Virus record (IMG/VR): IMGVR_UViG_3300009160_000029
Location: 35,970-99,969 of that record
Direction: 5' to 3' (one strand)
Origin: a virus
Length of the DNA: 64,000 nt
The notes beneath the pieces were generated by a model. That model had not been told where the DNA came from, searched no databases, and was given only the letters and a program-made list of their open reading frames with translations. Below, one piece after another: positions 24,535 to 33,143 of this stretch; the first letter of the stretch is position 1, and each line of letters begins with the position of its first letter. The position numbers and the translations under genes are program-made.

Positions 24535-25755
24535 ATGTCATTATGGGGAAATAAAGATAGTAAAACAGCTACAGGAACAGTTGCTATTGCCGCAGATGGC
24601 GCAGTGACTGGAACTTCAACTGCTTTTACTACAGAATCAAGAGTCGGTGATTTTATTCGTGTATCAAATGAAGATTATCGAATTACTGTCATCACTTCAA
24701 ACACAGCAGCAACTGTTGTTGCTGGTGTTGTTGGTGCAACACTTACTGCAGTTAATGCAGGTGCATCATATACATTATCAGAAAAACCAAAGTATGTATC
24801 TGATCCAACTAAAGTTTTTGGAGTAGATGCTACAGAAGCAGTATCAGGTGGAGACAATGTAGTTTCTATCGCTGTTGCTTCTGGTGGTCTTCGTTATCTA
24901 GAAACACCTGCAGTCACATTGACTGCTCCAGTATCGTTGACTATTCCAACGACTGCTGTTTCTATCGCTGACGATACTATCACTTCTGCTAATCATAGAT
25001 TATTAACTGGTACTAAACTAACATACTTAAAAGTAGGTGCAACTGCAATTACTGGTTTGGTAGATGGTACTGCTTACTTCATTATTGTGGTTGATGGTGA
25101 TACATTTAAATTAGCAAGTTCTTTATCAAATGCTCAAGCTGGTACTGCCATTAACTTGACTGGTACTGGTACTAGTACACAAACTTTCACTGGTGATACT
25201 GCTACAGGTACTGCAACTATCTCTGGTGGTTTGGTCACAGCAGTTGCTGTCACTGACTCAGGTTCTGCGTACACATCAGCTCCAACTGTTGTTGTTGGCA
25301 AACCTCGTCGTACTATTCCTACTTCTGGAATTACAACAGCTACTGATACTATTGCTTACACTACACATGGCTTAAATGCTGCTGATGTACTTGTTTATAA
25401 CAATGGTGGTGGATCTTCTGCAACTGGTTTAACTTCTGGTACAACATACTATGTTATATCTTCTGGTTTAACTGCAAATGCATTTAAAGTTTCTGCTACT
25501 GATGGTGGATCAGCTGTTGATATTACTGGTACTGGTAATAATGCTCAGTACTTTGAAATCCAAGCATCTACTAACCAAGCAACTGCTACATCTTCACTAG
25601 GAGATTCTTCTACAAGTGGAACAGCTCATGCTGGTTGGGTACTAAGAACAGTAGGAACAGGTGGACGTGCTGGTAGAGTAAATTATGAAACACTTGTTGC
25701 TATGGGAACAATCGCTGGCGATCAAGCTGACGATACTGAGTTCAAAGATAGTTAA
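24535..25755 (+). CDS. virion structural protein, 406 aa
   Basis: Starts MSLWGNKDSKTATGTVAI and ends RTVGTGGRAGRVNYETLVAMGTI, a pattern seen in structural proteins of marine T4-like phages. Between lie Thr/Gly/Ala-rich beta repeats (LTGTGTSTQTFTGDT; ITGTGNNAQYFEI). Codon choice is visibly less AT-rich than its neighbours, with many GGT, GCT and ACT codons, as expected for a highly expressed virion gene. Probably a head decoration or fibre-like component; exact role uncertain. Confidence 0.7.
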   Translation: MSLWGNKDSKTATGTVAIAADGAVTGTSTAFTTESRVGDFIRVSNEDYRITVITSNTAATVVAGVVGATLTAVNAGASYTLSEKPKYVSDPTKVFGVDATEAVSGGDNVVSIAVASGGLRYLETPAVTLTAPVSLTIPTTAVSIADDTITSANHRLLTGTKLTYLKVGATAITGLVDGTAYFIIVVDGDTFKLASSLSNAQAGTAINLTGTGTSTQTFTGDTATGTATISGGLVTAVAVTDSGSAYTSAPTVVVGKPRRTIPTSGITTATDTIAYTTHGLNAADVLVYNNGGGSSATGLTSGTTYYVISSGLTANAFKVSATDGGSAVDITGTGNNAQYFEIQASTNQATATSSLGDSSTSGTAHAGWVLRTVGTGGRAGRVNYETLVAMGTIAGDQADDTEFKDS

Positions 25756-25783
25756 TAAATAAAATAAAAACAATCCTAGAGTT

Positions 25784-25811
25784 GGGATGGTTAGATACAA
25801 ATAATCATCCC
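25784..25811. promoter_or_regulatory. leader hairpin upstream of 25839
   Basis: GGGATGGTTA (25784-25793) pairs with TAATCATCCC (25802-25811), a 10-bp stem with one G-U pair and an 8-nt loop. No U-run follows, so it is either a weak terminator for the preceding structural gene or a 5' stabiliser for the next. It shares ACAAATAATCAT with the leader at 24486-24497. Confidence 0.5.
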
Positions 25812-25838
25812 CTCTATAACATATAATAGGAGAAAATA

Positions 25839-26432
25839 ATGGCTGATCAAAAAATATCAGATTTAACTGCTGCAACCAGTGCTGCTGGTGCAGATCTATT
25901 CACACTCGTACAGGGTGGTTCGAATAAAAAAATAACAATTACAAACTTCTTAGCAAACTTGAATTCTGCTGTAATAGTAAATTCAAATGGTGCTGACCAA
26001 GATACTCGTATCTCTGGAGATAACGATAACAATCTACTTTTCACAGATGCTTCTGCTGATAAAGTAGGTATCGGTACTTCTACACCATCTGAGAAACTTG
26101 ACGTTGCTGGTAATTTAGCAATATCAAATGGATTCTTAACTTTTTCACAAACACCTCAAGCTGCAACAGGTAATGCTGCTGCAAGTTTGTCAACAGCTAT
26201 AACTAACTTTACTTTATCTTCTGGAAGTGATTCTTTATCTCTTGCAGCAGGTTCAACAGGTCAAGTTAAAATTATAAATGTAATAGCAGGTGCTGGTTCA
26301 GTATCAATTAACGTTGCGACTCGAGTTGGATTCACAACAGTTAATAGTAGTACTGTTGGTGGGACAATAACGTTATTAGCATTAGCTAGTGGATGGATAA
26401 TTCTATCAGCTAGAAATATGACAATAGCATAA
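25839..26432 (+). CDS. phage structural/tail-fibre-type protein, 197 aa
   Basis: Ribosome site ATAGGAGAAAA. The opening MADQKISDLTAATSAAGADLFTLVQGGSNKKITITNFL is the typical start of phage fibre or neck-fibre proteins. A middle DKVGIGTSTPSEKLDVAGN is the short motif that precedes collagen-like or triple-helix fibre domains. A small beta-rich C-terminus follows. Likely a trimeric appendage protein. Confidence 0.7.
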   Translation: MADQKISDLTAATSAAGADLFTLVQGGSNKKITITNFLANLNSAVIVNSNGADQDTRISGDNDNNLLFTDASADKVGIGTSTPSEKLDVAGNLAISNGFLTFSQTPQAATGNAAASLSTAITNFTLSSGSDSLSLAAGSTGQVKIINVIAGAGSVSINVATRVGFTTVNSSTVGGTITLLALASGWIILSARNMTIA

Positions 26433-26453
26433 TATATAATAAAGGTTTAAATT

Positions 26454-26675
26454 ATGACATATAATGTAAAAAGTAAAATTGAAGAGTATTCTAAAATTTT
26501 AGGAGAAAAACAAAGTTTCTTAATTCAACTTCGCAATACAACAGCTCAAACTATAAAAGAGATTGATATGTTGACTGGTGCTATACAAGCATTAAATGAA
26601 GTAGAAATTTCAACTAAATTAAAAGAAGAAACTTCAACCAAAGATAATGACAGAGCAAAAACTAGCGGAAAATAA
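26454..26675 (+). CDS. coiled-coil small protein, 73 aa
   Basis: Predominantly helical with heptad spacing (KIEEYSKILGEKQSFLIQLRNTTAQTIKEIDMLTGAIQALNEV). Similar short proteins accompany tail-fibre genes in marine phages. It overlaps the next gene by 29 bp. Function unknown. Confidence 0.6.
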   Translation: MTYNVKSKIEEYSKILGEKQSFLIQLRNTTAQTIKEIDMLTGAIQALNEVEISTKLKEETSTKDNDRAKTSGK

Positions 26676-27036
26676 TTTCCTAAGTTATGCTATTAAATAT
26701 TATGATAATCCTACTATTGGGAATTTATCAGAATTTGAAGATGATTTAAAAAGATTTATTCATCTTTCTAAACTTTTAAAAAGATATAAACTTTCTTTAA
26801 ATATAGATGATTTAAAAGAAAGACTTATATTAAATCATATAATTATTATCTATAATCTTTGGGGACAATCTGCAACAAAAATGTTGTTTTTTAAGATAGG
26901 TGAAGATAATTGGAATGTATTAATTCCTTTTCTTACCTATCTTGGAAGACTGCCTGAGTTTATTCCAGACACAGCAGTTCGCACAACAAGTTTGACGATT
27001 GATGAAAACGTACAAAAGAAATTAAGAGAAATATAA
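26647..27036 (+). CDS. conserved T4-like protein, 129 aa
   Basis: Shows FLSYAIKYYDNPTIGNLSEFEDDLKRFIHL...LKERLILNHIIIIYNLWGQSATKMLFFKIGEDNWNVLIPFLTYLGRLPE. This strongly conserved all-helical family occurs across marine T4-like and jumbo phages. It lies with virion genes, but no biochemical role is established to my knowledge. Family match fairly sure. Confidence 0.7.
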   Translation: MTEQKLAENNFLSYAIKYYDNPTIGNLSEFEDDLKRFIHLSKLLKRYKLSLNIDDLKERLILNHIIIIYNLWGQSATKMLFFKIGEDNWNVLIPFLTYLGRLPEFIPDTAVRTTSLTIDENVQKKLREI

Positions 27037-27806
27037 TGGCAAATCTAGTAGTAGATAATCTTATCGCTTTAAGAATTTTATATTTGCTTGTCACACCTTT
27101 CGTGAAGACAAAAGCATATGAATATGGAATTATTGATGATAAAGGTAATTATCTTAAAAAATATTCAGAATTAAAAACTTCAGCAGAACGTGAATCATTT
27201 TCATATTTGCATCGACTAGTTTTTAAATTAAAAATGTTATTAGCGAAACTTCCTGGAGGAGATAATCGTCTTAAATCTCTAGTTGCAGCATTATACTTAA
27301 TCAAAGAATTTTATATTAAAAAAGAATCACTATATCTAGTTGAATCAAGATATAATGAATTATTATCATCTAATGAGTCAATGAGTTTAGATGAACAAGA
27401 AGTAAAAGATTTTTTAAGAGATTTATATTTAACAGAAGAAGTACAAGAAGATATAGCAAATGTCACAGGTGCTGGTGTAAGTACAGATGCCCCAGTTGTT
27501 TCACAAAAAGCTGCAAGACGTTATGCTATGTTTAATGTTAAAGATTCTATATATGGTAAATTTAAAAATGGTAAAACTAAATGGACTCGTTGGTCTGAAT
27601 ATTTAAATTTAGAAGATGAAGGAGAAAGTTTAATTTATAATTTTGCTCGTAAAAATCCTAAAGGAATTATAGTTTTAAAAAATGGTGATAAAATGAAAGC
27701 AATACGTTTTAATCGCTATGGTGGTGGATCTTGGTCTTCTATTAAAAGAAATAAAGAATCTAAAGAACAAGAAATAGCAAATATAGTAGCAACAGAATTA
27801 AATTAA
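27036..27806 (+). CDS. conserved T4-like virion-region protein, 256 aa
   Basis: Stop-start overlap with the preceding gene (TAATG). The N-terminal part LRILYLLVTPFVKTKAYEYGIIDDKGNYL...KLKMLLAKLPGGDNRLKSLVAALYLIKEFYIKKES is a conserved segment of marine T4-like phages. The C-terminal part (YGKFKNGKTKWTRWSEYLN, NPKGIIVLKNGDKMKAIRFNR) is a separate small beta domain. Probably structural; role unknown. Confidence 0.65.
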   Translation: MANLVVDNLIALRILYLLVTPFVKTKAYEYGIIDDKGNYLKKYSELKTSAERESFSYLHRLVFKLKMLLAKLPGGDNRLKSLVAALYLIKEFYIKKESLYLVESRYNELLSSNESMSLDEQEVKDFLRDLYLTEEVQEDIANVTGAGVSTDAPVVSQKAARRYAMFNVKDSIYGKFKNGKTKWTRWSEYLNLEDEGESLIYNFARKNPKGIIVLKNGDKMKAIRFNRYGGGSWSSIKRNKESKEQEIANIVATELN

Positions 27807-27809
27807 TTT

Positions 27810-28472
27810 ATGTTTGAATTTTTAAGTATAAAATCATTAAGTAGTTTTTTCACATTATCAACATTATTTACATTAATACCTGATTTTGTGTTTCATGCAA
27901 TATTTCTTACAGGTCTAGTAGGGTTTATAATTACATCTATTCCTTTTATACCAATCCCACTTAAATTTTTCTATCGTATAATGTTTTTAATTGTATTAAT
28001 ATTAGGAACATGGTTAGAAGGATTAAATTATGCGAATAGTTCTTCTGCTACTAAAAAAGCATTAAATGAAAGTAAAAATAAAATAAAAACATACGAAAAA
28101 CAAATAAAAGATTTGTCTGAAGCTTCAGATAAAAATTTAGAGAGAATAGTTAAAAAAATAAATGAAAGAGGTGAAAATGTCCATGCAAAAGTATCAAAGA
28201 TTATCCCTGACAATCTTAATAGGCAGTGTGCTCTTCCTTATGATGTCAAATTGCTCCATAATGAAGCCATCACAGGTATCCCCGAAATACCCAATGCCAC
28301 CAGAGGTGTTGATGGAAAGTCCAAAACAAATGAAAACAATAAAGTAGAATTAATAACGTTATTAGAAACAACTGTTGATAATTATACAGAATGTAATATA
28401 GTACGTGAAAAATTAATTGCTTTACAAAATTGGGTAAAAGAAGCAGAAAGACTACAAAAAAATGTCAGATAA
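27810..28472 (+). CDS. i-spanin (Rz-like), 220 aa
   Basis: Two to three hydrophobic N-terminal helices (FVFHAIFLTGLVGFIITSIPF; FYRIMFLIVLILGTWLEGL) anchor it in the inner membrane. The periplasmic part is a coiled coil (KKALNESKNKIKTYEKQIKDLSEASDKNLERIVKKI). A Cys near the end (YTECNIVREKLIALQNWV) is typical of phage Rz-type tails. A lipoprotein gene is nested inside it in the +1 frame (28177-28347), the classic Rz/Rz1 arrangement. It would span the periplasm with its partner to fuse the membranes at lysis. Confidence 0.75.
   Translation: MFEFLSIKSLSSFFTLSTLFTLIPDFVFHAIFLTGLVGFIITSIPFIPIPLKFFYRIMFLIVLILGTWLEGLNYANSSSATKKALNESKNKIKTYEKQIKDLSEASDKNLERIVKKINERGENVHAKVSKIIPDNLNRQCALPYDVKLLHNEAITGIPEIPNATRGVDGKSKTNENNKVELITLLETTVDNYTECNIVREKLIALQNWVKEAERLQKNVR
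28177..28347 (+). CDS. o-spanin (Rz1-like lipoprotein) nested in the i-spanin gene
   Basis: 56 aa, in a different frame entirely within 27810-28472. ATG 28177 is preferred because AGAGGTG lies just upstream; 28162 and 28183 are alternatives. Signal peptide LSLTILIGSVLFLMMSN with lipobox cysteine Cys26, then a Pro-rich mature part (PKYPMPPEVLMESP). Short Pro-rich lipoproteins embedded in an Rz-like gene are diagnostic of outer-membrane spanins, and imply a Gram-negative host. Confidence 0.75.
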   Translation: MSMQKYQRLSLTILIGSVLFLMMSNCSIMKPSQVSPKYPMPPEVLMESPKQMKTIK

Positions 28473-28911
28473 CTATGAAAATGGTAATGGTAATGGTAAT
28501 GGAAATGGAAACACTAAGTCACGTTTCGTTAAATTAACATCTGATATCGAATTACTTAAAACATTATTAGGCAAACTTGATAGAAATGTAGATAAATTAG
28601 CAGATGCTTCATTAGAAGTAAGTAAGTTAATTTCTCAACATGAAGTAAGAATTGAAAATAATGAACAAAAGAGTGAGCATTTAAATAGCGAAATACACGA
28701 TTTAAATATGCGTATAATGGATGTGCATAAAGAAATTAAAGAAGTAAGCTACCATTTATCAAATACAAGTTCAACCAATATTGAGAAATTATCAAATAAA
28801 GTACATAATATTGAACGTTGGAAATGGTATGCTGGTGGTGCTATTTTAGCTATTGCTATGGGTATGGAATATAAGAGTTTAGCCCAAATATTGTTAAAAT
28901 TGTTTAGTTAA
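28462..28911 (+). CDS. coiled-coil protein with C-terminal membrane helix, 149 aa
   Basis: An NGNGNGNGNGN repeat (residues 6-16, from a slippage-prone AATGGT tract at 28482-28511) precedes a long coiled coil (SDIELLKTLLGKLDRNVDKLADASLEVSKL). A C-terminal transmembrane helix (WYAGGAILAIAMGM) ends the protein. It overlaps the spanin gene by 11 bp. The topology suits an accessory lysis or holin-like role, but no family is recognised. Confidence 0.6.
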   Translation: MSDNYENGNGNGNGNGNTKSRFVKLTSDIELLKTLLGKLDRNVDKLADASLEVSKLISQHEVRIENNEQKSEHLNSEIHDLNMRIMDVHKEIKEVSYHLSNTSSTNIEKLSNKVHNIERWKWYAGGAILAIAMGMEYKSLAQILLKLFS

Positions 28912-28916
28912 AACAC

Positions 28917-28945
28917 TTTACATACAAGTTAAAATATAGTATAAT
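28917..28945 (+). promoter_or_regulatory. sigma70-like promoter for the primase gene
   Basis: TTTACA (28917-28922), 17-bp spacer, TATAAT (28940-28945). ATG 28956 lies 11 bp after the -10, leaving a predicted leader of about 1-4 nt. Confidence 0.8.
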
Positions 28946-28955
28946 ATACGTTATT

Positions 28956-29984
28956 ATGTTGTTTATTGACATCAAATACATTGATTTAGTATCTCCAAAA
29001 TTGAGAAACTTTAAAAAGAAAAATACTTATCTTTGGAATTTCAGTTGTCCAATATGTAAAGATTCTAAACGTAGTATATTAAAGGCAAGAGGTTTTATTT
29101 ACAAGATTAAAAATAATTTAAACTTCAAATGTCATAATTGTAGTGCTAGTATGGGGTTTAGTAATTTTTTAAAATTTATTGATCCTAAATTAGAAAGTGA
29201 ATATAATGTTGAAAAATATAAAAGTAATTCTAAAGTTGGAGTCTCTAAAGAACCGATTAAAGACTTCTTTGACCAATTTAAACCAGAGAATAAGAAAGAA
29301 ACTATTTCTGGTCTTCTTAATGCTGAGTGTGTCACCACTCTACAAAATGAACATCCTGTTCGTAAGTACTTATCAAAACGTAAAATACCAACTGAATACC
29401 TTGCATCTTTATATTGGGTTAATACATTTAAAAAATGGGTTAATGACAATGTTGCACCGAAGTTTGCTTCGATTGAAGAAGATCATCCAAGGTTAGTAAT
29501 ACCATTTTACGATAAGAAAAAGAATTTACTTGCAATACAAGGACGTACTTTAGGAAAAGAATTACCAAAGTATTATACAATTAAGACAAACGAGAAGAAC
29601 GAAAAGATATTTGGTTTAGAAAAGTTAGATGAGAATAAGACTATATATGCTGTTGAAGGACCGATTGATAGTATGTTCTTACCTAATGCTGTTGCTGTTG
29701 CAGGTACTTCTTTTGAAATAAAAAGACTTTTAAAAAATAAAGAACGTGTAATAGTAATAATAGATAATGAACCAAGAAATGTTGAAATTTGTAAATCGAT
29801 ATATAAGTGTATAAACTTAGGATATGGAGTGTGTTTGCTTCCTTCAAATATATCTGGTAAAGATATAAATGAAATAGTTTTAAAACAACCTAAGATAAAT
29901 ATAGTAAATTTAATTAATGAAAATACGTATCGTGGACTAGAAGCAGAACTTGCTTTTAATAAATGGGTACGTTGTAAAATATAG
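28956..29984 (+). CDS. 61: DNA primase (T4 gp61-like)
   Basis: Synthesises RNA primers and pairs with the gp41-like helicase at 6518. N-terminal zinc ribbon with CPIC (residues ~26-29) and CHNC (~59-62). A DnaG/TOPRIM domain follows, with the invariant Glu in YAVEGPIDSM and the acidic pair in VIIDNEPRN. 342 aa equals T4 gp61 in size. The mRNA is predicted to be leaderless or nearly so. Confidence 0.93.
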   Translation: MLFIDIKYIDLVSPKLRNFKKKNTYLWNFSCPICKDSKRSILKARGFIYKIKNNLNFKCHNCSASMGFSNFLKFIDPKLESEYNVEKYKSNSKVGVSKEPIKDFFDQFKPENKKETISGLLNAECVTTLQNEHPVRKYLSKRKIPTEYLASLYWVNTFKKWVNDNVAPKFASIEEDHPRLVIPFYDKKKNLLAIQGRTLGKELPKYYTIKTNEKNEKIFGLEKLDENKTIYAVEGPIDSMFLPNAVAVAGTSFEIKRLLKNKERVIVIIDNEPRNVEICKSIYKCINLGYGVCLLPSNISGKDINEIVLKQPKINIVNLINENTYRGLEAELAFNKWVRCKI

Positions 29985-29992
29985 AGGAAAAT

Positions 29993-30367
29993 ATGAGCGA
30001 CGATAATAATACGATTGACATAACTAAGATACAAGAACAACAAAGACGTATAGAGCATGAGCAAAATGTTCTTCTTCAACCTCTTTGGAGATCTGTTATG
30101 AATATTAAAACACCAAGACAAGCTATATCTTGTGCTTCAGCAATGATTGTTGCTGGTAAAGATTTATTAGTTTTAGAATTGGGTGCTGATGTCGCTAAAA
30201 ACTTTATTGATAATTTAAATTATAATACTCTTGATCTAGTGACGAGTAAACAAGAAGAAATACAGAATGAATTAGATAAGATAGCAAAAGAAGCTATTTC
30301 ACCAACAGTTGTGAAAGCTGATTTTACAAAGAAAAAAGAAAAGGAAAAAGAAAATGACAAACAATAA
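29993..30367 (+). CDS. hypothetical protein, 124 aa
   Basis: Ribosome site AGAGGAAAAT before ATG 29993. The middle part is hydrophobic and helical (TPRQAISCASAMIVAGKDLLVLELGADVAKNFIDNL); the C-terminus is a Lys/Glu tail. Located behind the primase gene; unknown function. Confidence 0.65.
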   Translation: MSDDNNTIDITKIQEQQRRIEHEQNVLLQPLWRSVMNIKTPRQAISCASAMIVAGKDLLVLELGADVAKNFIDNLNYNTLDLVTSKQEEIQNELDKIAKEAISPTVVKADFTKKKEKEKENDKQ

Positions 30368-30554
30368 ATTCGATAGAACGATGGCAATATATTCTGCTAA
30401 TCAAGAAATCGAAAAGAAAGAAAAAGCTTTATTAAGAGCAAGAAAAGAAGTTGCAATAAATGCAAATGGAACTTCTGGATATTCTATTAAAGAAGGAAAG
30501 AATGCTGGTAAAGTGGTAGGTCATCTTAAAAAAGATAAAAATATTATTGAATAG
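30354..30554 (+). CDS. hypothetical basic protein, 66 aa
   Basis: Overlaps the previous gene by 14 bp; AAGGAAAAAG lies upstream. Charged helix (NQEIEKKEKALLRARKEVAIN) then a Gly-rich part (NGTSGYSIKEGKNAGKVVGHLKK). Unknown. Confidence 0.55.
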   Translation: MTNNKFDRTMAIYSANQEIEKKEKALLRARKEVAINANGTSGYSIKEGKNAGKVVGHLKKDKNIIE

Positions 30555-30558
30555 TTAA

Positions 30559-30768
30559 ATGTTGAATTGGTTATTCTATACCATTCCTGAAAAGAAAAGA
30601 ATACATTATGGTATTTGTCTATGGCTTGTTATGTGGATTATACCTGAATATTTACTTAAAGTGCATTTTACAATAGTAATGCAATTTATAAATTTTATAA
30701 CATATGATATACTATATTTTAATATGTTAAAAGCTGAAGCAAAATTTAAAGATGACGAAGAAAAATAA
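30559..30768 (+). CDS. small membrane protein, 69 aa
   Basis: Two hydrophobic helices (HYGICLWLVMWIIPEYLL and FTIVMQFINFITYDILYF) and an acidic C-terminus (KFKDDEEK). No family recognised. Confidence 0.55.
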   Translation: MLNWLFYTIPEKKRIHYGICLWLVMWIIPEYLLKVHFTIVMQFINFITYDILYFNMLKAEAKFKDDEEK

Positions 30769-30776
30769 ACAAGTAC

Positions 30777-31337
30777 ATGATTAATAAAACTCTCTTACAA
30801 ATTGATAATAGACAATTAACTATATTTGATGATGTTTATTCAGCAGCAGACAGAGAAAGACTTTATCATTTTTGTTCAACTAGGCATTTCACTACAGATG
30901 GAAGTGATACAGCAAGATTAGAATATAAAGGCGATTTTAATTTATACTGTAATCTACTCGCAGGCAATCAATTACAACAATCAAATTTTCTTAACTTAGA
31001 AGGAACTAAAGAAATACTTTCTATGTTAGATGGGTACGAGATTATTCAAGCAAGAGTTAATCTAAGTACACTTCACGATAAGAATCGTTTTCACTGCGAT
31101 GCTGCAGGATCAAACGATGTAAGAACTATATTATACTATCCTAATATGACATGGAATATTGAGTGGGGTGGTTATACTATGTTTACAAATCAGAACATGA
31201 GTAAATTAGAATATTGTTCTTTTTATATTCCAGGAAGAGTAATACTTTTCGATGGCACAATACCACATTGCATTTCATCACCAAGCCCATCGGCTCCCAC
31301 TTACAGATTCAGTTTCGTAATTCAATACTACAAATAA
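30777..31337 (+). CDS. 2OG/Fe(II) dioxygenase (prolyl-hydroxylase-like)
   Basis: 186 aa. HxD is RFHCDAA (H106, D108), followed by TILYYPNMTWNIEWGGYTMF. The distal His is in DGTIPHCISS (H164) and the 2OG-binding Arg in TYRFSF (R177). The ILYYPN...WGG core is typical of the P4H-like 2OG-Fe(II) oxygenases common in marine T4-like phages. Starts shortly before nrdA, so possibly co-transcribed. Substrate unknown. Confidence 0.8.
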   Translation: MINKTLLQIDNRQLTIFDDVYSAADRERLYHFCSTRHFTTDGSDTARLEYKGDFNLYCNLLAGNQLQQSNFLNLEGTKEILSMLDGYEIIQARVNLSTLHDKNRFHCDAAGSNDVRTILYYPNMTWNIEWGGYTMFTNQNMSKLEYCSFYIPGRVILFDGTIPHCISSPSPSAPTYRFSFVIQYYK

Positions 31338-31343
31338 TAAACT

Positions 31344-33143
31344 ATGACACAAGAACTATATAACGACATACGAGTTGACTACTCTCGAGATTCATTATTC
31401 GATGAAATAGGCAAAATTCGTATGAAAGAGTCCTACATGAAGGACGATGAAACATCTCCACAACAAAGATTTGCTTTCGTAAGTAAAACATTTTCTTCAA
31501 ATAAAGAACATGCCCAGAGACTTTATGATTATGCTTCGAAACATTGGCTATCATATTCTACTCCTATTCTTTCATTTGGAAGAAGTAAAAAAGGATTACC
31601 GATTTCTTGTTTTCTAAATTATATAGAAGACACAGCTGAAGGATTAGTTAAAAATCTTTCAGAAACTAACTGGCTATCTATGGTTGGGGGTGGAGTTGGT
31701 ATAGGATTTGGTATAAGATCAGCTGATGATAAATCAACAGGTGTATTGCCACATTTAAAAATATACGATGCAGCAACACTCGCATACAGACAAGGACGCA
31801 CACGAAGAGGATCGTATGCTGCTTATCTTGATATATCTCATCCTGATATAATTGAATTCTTAGAAATAAGAAAGCCGACAGGAGATCCAAATGTTCGTTG
31901 TTTAAATATGCATCATGGTATTAATATACCACATGAGTTCATGGAACTTATTGAAAAATGTATGTTAGATACTGAAGCAGATGATAAATGGGCTTTACGT
32001 GATCCACATACACAAGAAGTTAAATCTTATATAAGTGCAAGAGATTTATGGCAACGTGTATTAGAAATGCGTATGATGACTGGAGAACCATATCTTCATT
32101 TTATCGATACATCAAACGAACATCTTCCAGCATTTCTTAAATCAAAAAATTTAAAAATTCATCAATCAAATCTTTGTTCTGAGATTATACTTCCAACCAG
32201 TGTCGAAAGAACTGCTGTGTGTTGTTTATCATCAGTCAACTTAGAATACTTTGATGAATGGAAGAAAGACGATCAGTTTTTAGCAGATATAGCAGAGATG
32301 TTAGATAATGTTCTTACATATTTTATAACTCACGCTCCGAATGCTATATCTAGAGCAAAATACTCAGCTGAAAGAGAAAGAAGTATCGGAGTTGGTGCAC
32401 TCGGTTTTCATGCTTACCTACAAAGCAAAAATATTCCATGGGAGTCTGCAATGGCAGTATCTGCCAATACTCGAATGTTCATGCATATTAGAAATCAATT
32501 AGATAAAGCGAACATTAAACTTGGAAAAGAAAGAGGTGAAGCACCAGATGCAGTTGGAACAGGGCAGAGATTTTCTCATGTAATGGCAATAGCACCTAAT
32601 GCTTCATCTTCTATCTTAATGGGAAATACTTCACCATCAATTGAACCATTTAGAGCAAACGTTTATAGACAAGATACCCTTTCTGGTGCGTCTATAAATA
32701 AAAATAAACACTTAGATAAATTAATTAAAAAAGCTTGTGAAAAAAATAGTAAGCTTGATTATAATGAAATTTGGTCGAGTATTATAATGAATGATGGTTC
32801 GGTTCAACACTTAGATATATTAAAAGAAAACGATAAAGATACTTTTAAAACAGCTATGGAAATAGATCAACGTTGGGTTGTAGAACACGCAGCAATACGT
32901 CAAGAGTTTATTGACCAAGCACAATCAGTTAATTTATTCTTTAGACCAGATACAGATATTAAATATTTACATGCTTGTCACTTTATGGCTTGGAAAAAAG
33001 GTTTAAAGACTTTATACTATTGTCGTAGTGAGAAAATTGGTAAAGCTGATAAAGTTGCTAAGAAAATTGAACGAAGAATCATAGAAGAAATTAAAATAAA
33101 AGACTTAACAAATGAGGATACATGTTTAGCTTGCGAGGGTTAA
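31344..33143 (+). CDS. nrdA: ribonucleoside-diphosphate reductase alpha subunit
   Basis: Class Ia catalytic subunit that makes deoxynucleotides for phage replication. Active site: N276-L-C278-S-E280 (radical cysteine with Asn and Glu), redox Cys89 (ISCFLN), its partner in AVCCLSS (293/294), the tyrosine pair near LYYCRS, and the C-terminal CLAC shuttle. 599 aa is short against about 750 for T4 NrdA. There is no N-terminal ATP-cone, so it probably lacks dATP feedback inhibition. It overlaps the following lipoprotein gene by 22 bp; nrdB lies 2 kb downstream. Confidence 0.95.
   Translation: MTQELYNDIRVDYSRDSLFDEIGKIRMKESYMKDDETSPQQRFAFVSKTFSSNKEHAQRLYDYASKHWLSYSTPILSFGRSKKGLPISCFLNYIEDTAEGLVKNLSETNWLSMVGGGVGIGFGIRSADDKSTGVLPHLKIYDAATLAYRQGRTRRGSYAAYLDISHPDIIEFLEIRKPTGDPNVRCLNMHHGINIPHEFMELIEKCMLDTEADDKWALRDPHTQEVKSYISARDLWQRVLEMRMMTGEPYLHFIDTSNEHLPAFLKSKNLKIHQSNLCSEIILPTSVERTAVCCLSSVNLEYFDEWKKDDQFLADIAEMLDNVLTYFITHAPNAISRAKYSAERERSIGVGALGFHAYLQSKNIPWESAMAVSANTRMFMHIRNQLDKANIKLGKERGEAPDAVGTGQRFSHVMAIAPNASSSILMGNTSPSIEPFRANVYRQDTLSGASINKNKHLDKLIKKACEKNSKLDYNEIWSSIIMNDGSVQHLDILKENDKDTFKTAMEIDQRWVVEHAAIRQEFIDQAQSVNLFFRPDTDIKYLHACHFMAWKKGLKTLYYCRSEKIGKADKVAKKIERRIIEEIKIKDLTNEDTCLACEG

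Noticed and set aside
29573-30121. 182-aa minus-strand frame
   Set aside because: It lies opposite the primase gene, with no ribosome site. All confident genes here are on the + strand.
31344-33143. NrdA as a truncated pseudogene, because it is about 150 aa short
   Set aside because: All catalytic cysteines, the Asn/Glu pair and the C-terminal CxxC are present. Shortness is explained by absence of the ATP-cone region.
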